Assembly (NCBI RefSeq): GCF_035083965.1
Contig: NC_089738.1
Span: forward strand, 14,534,734-14,598,733
DNA from: Branchiostoma lanceolatum
Taxonomy: Eukaryota; Chordata; Leptocardii; Amphioxiformes; Branchiostomatidae
DNA: 64,000 nucleotides
Direction of reading: 5' to 3'
In this document: one piece after another, positions 43,138-64,000 of the stretch
How the letters are laid out: the number at the start of each line of letters is the position of its first letter
How positions within the stretch are numbered: the stretch's first letter is position 1
Notes under the pieces: generated by a model
What the model was told of the DNA's origin: nothing
What the model saw: only the letters and a program-made list of their open reading frames with translations
The model's database searches: none
Position numbers and translations under genes: made by a program

Positions 43138-44714
43138 GGCGCCTTGAGAACTCTTTAACTTGTTACTTCCGTCTCAAATGTCCTTATAAATACCGCCGAA
43201 GTCAAGTCAGTGAAGACTTTTTTTCTTCTCCCGTAGTCGGTCAGATGCAACAAGTAGTTTAAAGATTACAATTGCTTTGTTGTTCGCTTTGAATGGAATA
43301 CGTTTGCTTGTACCAACAAGTTACTGTAACTTTCCGCTCAGAAAGTTAAAATTCCGTCTTGGTTTCTTCCATCTTCCGGCGTTTTGTCCCACCTGATCGG
43401 TCTATCGTTTCGTTCTTCTCTACTGTGGATTTGCCTGTTGCAGAACGCAGTACTTCCCACGGTCCCACCTCTGAATCCGTCCACGTTTTCCTACAGAATA
43501 CACTGGTAAATGTTCGCGCACTGGAGTCGAAAAAGCTGCCCTGTAAACCCAGATTTTCAATAACCGTCTTCTTCAAATCAAATCCCTACGCAGGAAGGAA
43601 TCCACGACACTACTTGGTTCAACCCCTGCTCTCAAACTGTCCAGAAATGACGCACCTGTTGTATTTGTACCTGACAACAAAGACTTAAACACCAGCCCTT
43701 TCAGTGGGACGTGCGCTTTCCTGCGCTGTAGCACTTTTCAAGAGGCTGCACTCAAAAGGCGTCCAATATCAACATTTCAGCGGAGAGGTCTGATCCCTTC
43801 AACATTACCTTCCAACACAAAGACCCTGCCTGATGACGTGTTGACTTAGCATACTAATCTTTTCGGAAAACCTTTTCCTCTTAATCCGGTGTCGGATTCG
43901 TCACACAGCAACACCGCTACCGTGTTTCTGGTATTTGCACCATAATGGTGTTTATTCTGTTTTATGATAACGAGAAAAGTTGACAGTTACACAGACGCAC
44001 AATACTACATGTGATAAGAACAGCCGTTTTAGTCGTAATAAGCCTAGGAGCAATGCAGGACTTCAGTCCACTCCTGTTTCTGTCTTGCACCACCTTTGTT
44101 CTTTTTCTTTCATGGCTACCACAAACATCAGTGAACTTGACCCGTAAGAAATGCAAAGCATGGGCTTCTATCGCTATGTTGTATTTATACCCGCATGACT
44201 GGTCATACGTTTGGATGTTTGGAGGAAGTGGCAAATGCAGAGCTGTACTGTAAGCAAAGAGGCATGTAAGACTTGTTGGTAGAAACATTATTGGAGAAAA
44301 AGTTGTGATCATGAAGGGGAAGGGCCTGCTTGTCTGTAGTCGTGTAATACAGTGTAAGGCTAGGCAGAGCATATAAAGATCTACATGGACGTTTATCCCC
44401 TTCTGCAACGACAATGTTCTGACAGTGTAAGTATATAATACGAGTATAAGGTGGGGTTTTGTTTCGAAAATACTAAAATGCAATGAATAATGTGCCACAG
44501 CTTTGTTGAAGGGAATCAGTGATGTTTAATGAACAATTGGAGTGTGTAAGATTCCAGAGCAAAAATGCCGACATGACTGCACATGTACGAAAGATACAAG
44601 CAACTGCAAGGTAAAGGAAGACGCACAAAATAATCCCTACACATGGTATGCATGAGATGTATTTCAAAACATAACATAACAAAGTCTGTCTCTGTTGTAG
44701 CAGTATCTTGCTCA
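43138..44714. other. Scramblase upstream region and 3' flank of the orphan gene
   Basis: Two moderate open frames occur (43359-43688 plus, 43962-44498 minus) but neither shows a domain, a usable splice context or gene-like composition. The right part probably holds the 3' UTR of the gene at 44715-45809, with TTTATT (minus-strand AATAAA) near 43950. Confidence 0.4.
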
Positions 44715-45809
44715 TTACAGAACGGTAACTTCGTCTGTGAATATAACCCGGGGTGTGCTGACTTTGTGGTCCTTCCCCGCTCCTGCTGCTCCTTCCAACT
44801 GACAGTTCCCGAAGGCGTGAAGCGAGAGTCCTGAAAAGCTGACGAACTCCGCTAGACAGTCCCGACAGAAGAAGCTACCTTGGCAACCTCTGTCAATCAT
44901 GTTTGTTGTAACGAAACTTTCCTCCCTCGAGACCAAACCTTTATGCGAAGTTGCGCCTGGGTTTGACGTTAGGTTGTGGGCGGGAGCGCTCTTGTGACGT
45001 CGCCTTGCGGGAACACAGGAATTGCAGCTAAAACAGGTGGTGCACCTGGCGGAGGGACGTCGCTCCCTTTTGCTTCTTCCTAAGTCACTGCCAATGCTTT
45101 CTCTCTTAGTGTGTGGTGCATCTGCACGTGAGCCAATAGATCGCCCTTCTCTTGAACTGTTAGTAGATGGATTATTTTCTGGTTTCAGTGTGACGTCACA
45201 TTGTTCAATGCTAGCATTTCTTCTGTCGCCCTCCTCGTTCCGTTGCGCTGGCAAGCTTGGCTGGTCCAAGTTGCTTGGAGACACTTTGGGTGACTCAAAA
45301 TTTTCCCTTGCAACCGTAACAGCCGAACTGACCACGCTGTCGATGGTCTTTTCTGACTTTTCTGTTCTTCTGTGTTGTTTTATCTGCTCTACCACCTCCT
45401 TGCCACCAGTTTGATCATCTCCGCAGCAGCTGGTGTCTTCTCCGCTGTCCTTCACTGTTTTGAGAACGAACCTGTCGTCTGTAGCAGTAGTCTCTTCCCG
45501 TGTTGTCCGATCTAACGGCAGTTTATCCGAAGTTGTTGAGGGATTCACTGCCGCTCCAGGTAACGTTATCTGATCAGCTTTTGTTGAAATATCGTGTAGG
45601 TTTCCAGCAAGGCCATCGCCTAGAAGCGGCTCTCCGTCGAGATATTTCCTCAGATCCCCTTCGATGTTAGACATGAACAGAAGAACGTCTTGACTAACGC
45701 CTTCACAACTGGCGGTGCTGTAAGAGGAATCTGTCAAAAACAAGCTGTGCTTCTTCTCACGTCTCTCCCGTGGGGTCTTCCTCTGTGTCTTCGACGTCTT
45801 GCGTGGCAT
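44715..45809 (-). CDS. Single-exon orphan protein with Cys clusters and a zinc-finger-like C-terminus, 364 aa
   Basis: I do not recognise this protein. The N-terminus is very basic (MPRKTSKTQRKTPRERREKK) and could be a nuclear signal. Residues about 40-240 are polar, Ser/Thr/Glu-rich and look disordered. A Cys-rich, Arg-flanked stretch follows (RCTTCFSCNSCVPARRR, spacing C-x2-C-x2-C-x2-C). Near the C-terminus FFCRDCLAEFVSFSGLSLH then AFGNC gives C-x2-C-x12-H-x4-C with the F and L of a classical zinc finger. Length, composition and one clean open frame support a real gene. It could also be one exon of a longer gene. A nuclear or chromatin role is only a guess. It diverges from the ABCC5-like gene, about 1.9 kb away. 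Confidence 0.6.
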   Translation of the reverse strand: MPRKTSKTQRKTPRERREKKHSLFLTDSSYSTASCEGVSQDVLLFMSNIEGDLRKYLDGEPLLGDGLAGNLHDISTKADQITLPGAAVNPSTTSDKLPLDRTTREETTATDDRFVLKTVKDSGEDTSCCGDDQTGGKEVVEQIKQHRRTEKSEKTIDSVVSSAVTVARENFESPKVSPSNLDQPSLPAQRNEEGDRRNASIEQCDVTLKPENNPSTNSSREGRSIGSRADAPHTKRESIGSDLGRSKRERRPSARCTTCFSCNSCVPARRRHKSAPAHNLTSNPGATSHKGLVSREESFVTTNMIDRGCQGSFFCRDCLAEFVSFSGLSLHAFGNCQLEGAAGAGKDHKVSTPRVIFTDEVTVL

Positions 45810-47665
45810 GTTGGTACGAGTTACCCCAGATTTAGTGTCGAAAACGTGGCCAATTTGCCATGTCTACCTGTAGCAATCTACATAGATCCGAATAGTTAAA
45901 TCGACTATCCATTCACCAACCCAAACCAGTAAGTTGCAAACAAAAATCATAGGGTCAGGTTAGGTGTTCATAAGACTGAAAAATGCGTTGCTAACCACAG
46001 AAGTGTATCTGCGCAACTGTTCTATTCTGTATTTCTCAGGTTAATGTTCCAGAACACCCAGTTCAGTATCCAAAATGGTGAACCGGTGTATCAGTCCGCT
46101 CGATTCCAAAGTTAGTCCAGCAGCCATTGGGGGTCCTACGGGGCCCCGCCCGAAAGTGCAAAATATACACGGCGGGGCATCTTTAAAAAAAAAAAAAATA
46201 TGACAGAGGCATAATCGGGAAAACGTTGAGCGACCCAAACTGGATTTGTATTTTGTATTATTACCTGTACATATCATCCATGGTGTAAAAGTATGATTTA
46301 AAAGAAAAAACACAGAAAACTTAAAAAGCACACTTCTTTATCTACGAAATTCGTTTGAAGTACTAATGGTCGCTCAATGGTGGCCGCCTCAGTGGAAAGA
46401 CATGTGTACGGGGAGAGGCTTGGCTGCCCGCTGTACCTGTGTTCCGTGCAGGATAACCATATGCTGGAGTGTCCTACCCCGGAAGTGAGCGCATCCACAA
46501 CTATGGTTAGACCATGTTTTGAAAAAAAAAAAACAATTGAATGCACTATTGCTTTAATGCTAATAAGAAGGGTAAGATATTGAACAGTAACAATGGTGTT
46601 GAGATTCAGCTGTTTCTGTTAAGATGTTGCCGGCTTAATGGTTTCAATAATGCCATTGGGACCAAGTAACCGTGAGCACAGATACCGCTACGGTACCAGG
46701 CTGCCCCCCTCCCCCCCCCCCCAAAAAAAAACACACACACAACATAAAGTTCAATCTATGATAAACCCGACAACATTCTATTTATTTATTTATTCTTATT
46801 TTATCTATTCTTTTCTGTCGTAGCTTGGCAAAAAACCAAAATCAACATTGTATAACTTAATCATTCTGGATGTGCGTTTAGTATGTTGGGAAACACTCAC
46901 TGAGGTTCCCAACATACGAAACGCCTGTGGCTATTACAAAAGGCTAGCCCTAAATAGATAAATAAACACTAGGTTTCAGCAGTGGCTGAGTCACAAGTAC
47001 ACTGGGAGTATTTCCCTTCACAGCAGAGGTGCGAACATGTATGAATAGAGTCTATCTCCGTATGATGACACCCCGCATAGCCCTGTGGATAGAAAAGAAG
47101 CCCACCTGCATGTGACGTCATCGGTTGTATTCAGGTAACTGGAGTTGAGTCAGTTTCCGGTCGCTGGCTTCCGTCCAACTTCTGACGAGTTAGACGCAGT
47201 GAATGTCCTTCTTGAATTGTACTTACAATTTCAAAAGCATTAAGCCATCAATAAACAAATGATAATGTAATGTTCGATGAAAGAACATCTACTTCTTTCA
47301 AAATGCACTTAGTACAATTTAATTGAACTTTTGTTTGCTTATGCGCAAGGCGGCAGGGTAACCCGATACCCCCAGAGGGAATGGATACAGGTCAAAGGGT
47401 TTCCCTGGTATACATAAATAGACGCGGGTCAGGGAGTGGCAGGATACCCCTTCTCAGAAGCTCGCTGTTCGACGTCCACATTGTCGTTTTTCTGAAGCTA
47501 CAACAGGAAATTGACGTCACAAGTTTGACAACATCCTGTATAGTAGGGATACTGCACATTTGGAACTCTGTTGTGTTGCAAGGGAGGCGAATCTCCGGTA
47601 AGGTTAGGAGACGCAGGGTATACACCGAACCTTCTAAAACATTTCCGAAGACGGAAAACAGGATC
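45810..47665. other. Intergenic interval between the orphan gene and ABCC5-like gene
   Basis: It contains short homopolymer runs (A near 46184-46198, C then A near 46703-46730), a strong hairpin (46874-46924) and the presumed 5' leader of the exporter gene. The reading frame of exon 1 stays open upstream to 47381, but that part has no family similarity. Confidence 0.45.
46874..46924. repeat. Hairpin with 19-bp arms
   Basis: GCGTTTAGTATGTTGGGAA (46874-46892) pairs with 46906-46924 with one mismatch, leaving a 13-base loop. It is short enough to be a decayed foldback element or a microRNA-like hairpin; neither is shown. Confidence 0.6.
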
Positions 47666-60051
<12,386 letters not shown>

Positions 60052-60262
60052 CTATGTGGATATTGCACGTTCTGCTATGTTGTTCAAATGTCTGTTTATA
60101 TGGTGAATATGATTATGGATACTGATTGTAAAGTTATCTTTGTAAAATTGTTATATTTCCCGATGGTATGTTAAAAGGACCCCTGACCTCCTCCCTTGAA
60201 CTCTTGAAAAACGGCCTCGGCCGAAGAGTGTATACTATAGTTTCAAGGTTGAATAAAGGTTG
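60052..60262 (+). other. 3' UTR of the ABCC5-like gene
   Basis: A short noncoding stretch after TAG (60049-60051) with AATAAA at 60252-60257, followed by an A-run. This gives a UTR of about 200 bases. Confidence 0.6.
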
Positions 60263-61687
60263 AAAAAAAAATAGGTTTAGCCAACAAGTTAATATCCCGG
60301 GTAGATTGAGCCTGTACAATTATATATTTTGTATCCCAGGAAAATGCCCCCCATTGTAAATACACTAACATGTATACTACTTGCAAAAATGTATATATTT
60401 CAAAGTAGAGACTCTTAAGTAGTTTCTTTAGAAAGATTTGTTGATTTTGTTCGAACCTATTGTAAGTTGAATTCAGTATAGCACAGAAATGTCAAAAGGT
60501 TAAAAAAACATTTTGGAAAATGGGGAACACTACACAGTGATAAGTGATTAGAAAAACTCGTTTGCAAACTGTTCTTGAATGTTATTTAGGTTTTTGTCTT
60601 TACATCTTCTACATCATGTTTTCCTTTGTATTCCTATTACTGTAATATTCTTTAAATGCAATAAAAAAAGATTAAAAAAGGAGTGTATATGTTTCACTGT
60701 ACATGTCACATACATATTTGTTAGGTCACATGTTAGGCGACATGTACCTAGCCCCTCGGGGTACGAATGTACGATAAAGGTATTTCTTTCAGTTTTAAGA
60801 CACAATTTTTGAGTGATATTTGTTTCTTGCACGCCTCAGGAAAAGTCAAGTTTAGGTGTGACTACAAATACATCTATGTATAACCTAGAACTACATAAGG
60901 CATGGTCCCTGTATGATACATGTACTTCTAGTATTTGCCAGTTACCCAATGCAAAAAAAGAACAATCGTTTGCACCATCGAAAATCACATTACACTGTCT
61001 ACTTCACGCAAGAGCTAGCAAGCTGTGATATGTCAGAGGTGAACATTCGAGATTCCAATAGTTTGACTCACAATTAGCTCCAGCTAGAGCGACCAGACAG
61101 GTTCGACTTCATTTCATGCTAATTTCATGCAGAAGTAATACCGTGGAGGATTATTACTAAGATATCACTAACATTGTCGTTCGAGTTGTGCCTCACAGGT
61201 GGGAATATATTCACTGTACAAATTCTAGATCTCTGAGAAATGATTGCATAGCGACGTAGAAAGTCATATGTGTTTAATAATTTACACAGTTTTTTTTTCA
61301 TATTCCATTTTTAGGCCGCTGCCATGGCTGTTAACTCTGACCAGTCGTGAACAGTTTGCCGCGTTCTGACTGAGAAGCCTTATCACACTGAATGCTTCTT
61401 TGGGTTTTCAGTTGCAACATGGTATGCTCATCGCAAAAGTTACGAAAAAGTTGTTCCGAAAGTTGTTTATTTGGGTGGAAAAATACACATACGTGTCAAG
61501 GTGAGGTATTGGTTTAGAAGGTACTATGGACGTGACCAGATTATCAATTATAGTCAGTGCATTTTTTGTATTAATTCGGATGAACGTCGCCGTGGAGGCA
61601 AACATTTAAAGAAATGTCTTTCACAGAAATAGTACGTCAGGTTTATTGTTGTCAGGCAGAGCCTGGAACTCAAACAGGATGACACTC

Positions 61688-62038
61688 TAGCCTCCGTTGC
61701 AGGGTCTGAACCGGCTTTGGGGGGTATACTTTTTGCAGCCATCCCGTAACTATCAGCCAACCCTGAATTATTCCTAGCGCATATATTAATAGCGCCACTG
61801 AAAGGTCTTTTTAATCCCCTTTCGCTTTGACATGCCGTAATAACGCAGGCTATAGCCGGCTATAGTTACATGGTTGGCTGATAGTTGGCTGCAAAAAGTG
61901 TATTATTTAGCCCCCCAAAAAGCCGGTCCAGAGCCTGTAACGGCTAGTTACAGGGTTGGCTGATAGTTACGGGTTGGCTGCAAAAAGTGTATTATTTAGC
62001 CCCCCAAAAAGCCGGTTAAGAGCCTGCAACGGAGGCTA
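61688..62038. mobile_element. MITE with long inverted ends and a 9-bp target-site duplication (Mutator-like)
   Basis: The ends TAGCCTCCGTTGCAGG and CCTGCAACGGAGGCTA-like are inverted, and the inverted homology reaches about 80 bp inward (CCGGCTTT, TTTTTGCAGCC, GTAACTATCAGCCAACC). ATGACACTC flanks both sides (61679-61687 and 62039-62047). A partial third copy of the arm lies in the centre (about 61875-61965). No ORF. Long arms plus a 9-bp duplication fit a Mutator-like non-autonomous element. Confidence 0.8.
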
Positions 62039-63314
62039 ATGACACTCAGGCTACTCTGGATACGAGAGTTCAGAGTGAAAGTAGGTCAAAGGTCAGGGGA
62101 AAATCCCTCGGTTCTCATTCGGGGGCAGGAAACGGATTGGGTCGTCCGTTCGCAGAAACGTTTAGTCAGTTGGCTCTACCTGTATCTGCGAAGCTGCCAC
62201 AGGAAGAATTAAGGTGTGTTACGTCTCGGAGAAGACACAATCGTATGATTGAAGCTACAGCTTGGACGGCGAGTGAGCCGCAAGACTAGACAAGACTGTA
62301 CGACCAAGTGCGTAGGTTAGTACCGTTATCTACTAGTGGGAGGGTAGCGTTTAGGTTGAAGTTCTGGGTCAGACAGGAACAGGCGGGCAATCGGACTGAT
62401 TCGACGGAGGACGGCAACAAGACACCCTGTACCTTTGCAATTGATCAAACATCGGCCCTGCACGACTGGACGTTCCAGTGGAACAAAGGCCCAAAGGTGA
62501 CCTACAGCAAAATTATAAGTGCATAACGGTCCAGTCAGTTACGCAACCTGCCTTACGTTACACGTTTTAGTCAAAATCAAATATTATCTTCGTCCTTCAG
62601 AGGACTGTTTCAGGTCAGTCCCCTCCCGTATAAAGTAATATTTATCACCAATGTGTTTCTCTACTCAAGAAAAATGGACCAATTTTTTAAAGACATTTAG
62701 GACGGGACGCACGCATATATAATTTGCAAGCTACATTGGTACCGCCCAATCGCAAACTTTGCAGCGACTTGTAGCGCTCCCGACTTTGGTATCTTCTGTG
62801 TTGTTTTTATGACCGCCTCCGATTCTTCAAGATCGTCTTCAAGTCACCATAAAAGCCCTCAAAATCACTCCAAACAAAGACGTCATCGCCGGTCGCGATA
62901 TAGTGAATTTTTAACAATAGGGGGATGATTCCGGCGCCTTGGGGCTTATGCAAATCAGGGGCTAGATAATTTCAGATAATCTCACTGGAGCAACACCTGC
63001 CGCACGTTGGCGACCTCACTGCTACAGGTCGATTTGACAGAGCATTCAGCATAGAATCTATCGATAAAAAAAACTTTTTGAACTTTGTGTACTTAATTTT
63101 TTTTCATTTGTTGTCTTTTTTGTCATACTTGTGCATTTTGCATGATATTCCCATTATAAAGTCAAGGAAAACACAAAATCCAATTTAGGACGCAGCGAGT
63201 GTTTGCTTAATATAGGTGTGAATTATTTTATTACATATAAGTCGGATGTTGATGAATAGGGACTGACTTCGTGCTCAGTCCTTCCCTATATAATGTCAAT
63301 GATTTCAGTACCTA

Positions 63315-63810
63315 TCATGAAATTAGAGTCAAAGTACGTTTTATTAAGTCTAAAGCTCTTCGTTATGAGTATTTTTCATGTAGACAGTAGTATGGTATAA
63401 CTACTATAAGCAGGCCTCAGGCCTCTTAACATGATATAGGCAAATGGTGAGAGGGGTGAATTTTGAATCTTACTTTGTGCTTTGTCATTGTCATTATTGA
63501 AACTTGAAATATATATTTTGTGCTGTGTTATGGTTGCGATTAATGTGCTTGACTTTACCACTATCATGAAAGTCAAAGTACTTTTAGTACATGTAAATCT
63601 AAAGCTCTTCATTATATTTTTTTAACTTAACATTTTTCATGTAGACAGTAGTATTGGTATAACTTACTATAAGCAGACCTGGCCTCTTGAACTTTGAATC
63701 CTACTTTGTGCTCTGTCATAGTCATGATTGAAACTTAAATATATGTTTAAACTTAAAGATATATTTTTGTGCTGTGTCATGATCGTGATAATGTGTACCT
63801 TGCCTATCTT
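63315..63810. repeat. Tandem duplication, two diverged units of about 248 bp
   Basis: Both units contain AAATCTAAAGCTCTTC-like, TTTTTCATGTAGACAGTAGT, CTTACTTTGTGCT-like and TTTTGTGCTGTG blocks in the same order. Unit 1 starts near 63315 and unit 2 near 63563. Confidence 0.75.
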
Positions 63811-64000
63811 GGTACCAGCTGGTACATGATTGTTTACAATACATGACCTAATGTTCAGATGCACTTTAACCTTGCTTGCTTGTGGTTCTTTCATTCATTC
63901 ACATTACAAAATTGTATAAGGAGAAGTTACACAGTGTGAGGAAAATCAAGAAGAAGATGTATAGAGAGTGCTCCATGAAAGGGCAATGTTTAACAGGCTT

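Larger units (their letters stand above)
60263..64000. other. Gene-free end of the window
   Basis: No open frame here shows a domain. It holds the MITE at 61688-62038 and the tandem duplication at 63315-63810. A second AATAAA near 60659 (AT-rich context) could be an alternative poly(A) site. Confidence 0.5.

Noticed and set aside
43359-43688. Plus-strand open frame of 109 codons upstream of the scramblase
   Set aside because: No recognisable motif; it overlaps an equally open minus-strand frame and the likely scramblase promoter.
43962-44498. Minus-strand open frame of 178 codons
   Set aside because: No domain and no gene-like composition. It lies where the 3' UTR of the orphan gene is expected.
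47381-47665. In-frame extension upstream of the ABCC5-like ATG
   Set aside because: No similarity to ABCC N-termini. The ATG at 47666 gives a protein as long as human ABCC5.
62308-62526. Plus-strand open frame of 72 codons
   Set aside because: Too short, no motif, and located in repeat-rich gene-free DNA.

Overview
The window reads as nuclear DNA of an invertebrate deuterostome, most likely an amphioxus (Branchiostoma). Reasons: GT-AG introns in nearly every gene; orthologues of human genes with matching lengths and motifs (ARHGEF9/ARHGEF4-like, DNAJC19, EARS2, a phospholipid scramblase, ABCC5-like); a local expansion of unusual receptor tyrosine kinases, a class known to have expanded in amphioxus; and introns full of short MITEs, tRNA-derived SINEs and LINE tails. 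The species is an inference, and no database search was possible.

Layout. 1-8.1 kb (+): the 3' ten coding exons of a Cdc42/Rac-type exchange factor (SH3-DH-PH). 8.1-10.6 kb: gene-free, with one SINE and one foldback. 10.66-14.6 kb (+): a four-exon class A GPCR whose introns carry a LINE tail and two large AT-rich palindromes. 15.8-29.7 kb (-): a tandem array of four duplicated units. Three hold intact single-exon receptor tyrosine kinases of 929, 932 and 929 residues, and one holds a kinase pseudogene made by a large internal deletion. 30.3-32.4 kb (-): DNAJC19 (TIM14/PAM18). 33.3-38.9 kb (+): EARS2, head-to-head with DNAJC19, so two mitochondrial genes may share a regulatory interval. 39.3-43.1 kb (-): phospholipid scramblase, convergent with EARS2. 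44.7-45.8 kb (-): a single-exon, zinc-finger-like orphan protein. 47.7-60.1 kb (+): a complete 28-exon ABCC5-like exporter of 1437 residues. 60.3-64 kb: no gene seen; it holds a Mutator-like MITE with a 9-bp target duplication and a tandem duplication.

The most interesting system is the kinase array. Each product is predicted to run: signal peptide, cadherin-like domain, unrecognised domain, EGF, Ig-like, three EGFs, transmembrane segment, tyrosine kinase. This is not a standard vertebrate receptor layout. The genes lack introns. Their promoter-proximal DNA, 3' flanks and kinase domains are almost identical, yet one copy differs in roughly half the residues of the unrecognised ectodomain module. 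That pattern, a homogenised signalling part with a diversified binding part, resembles recognition-receptor families and deserves a population-level check.
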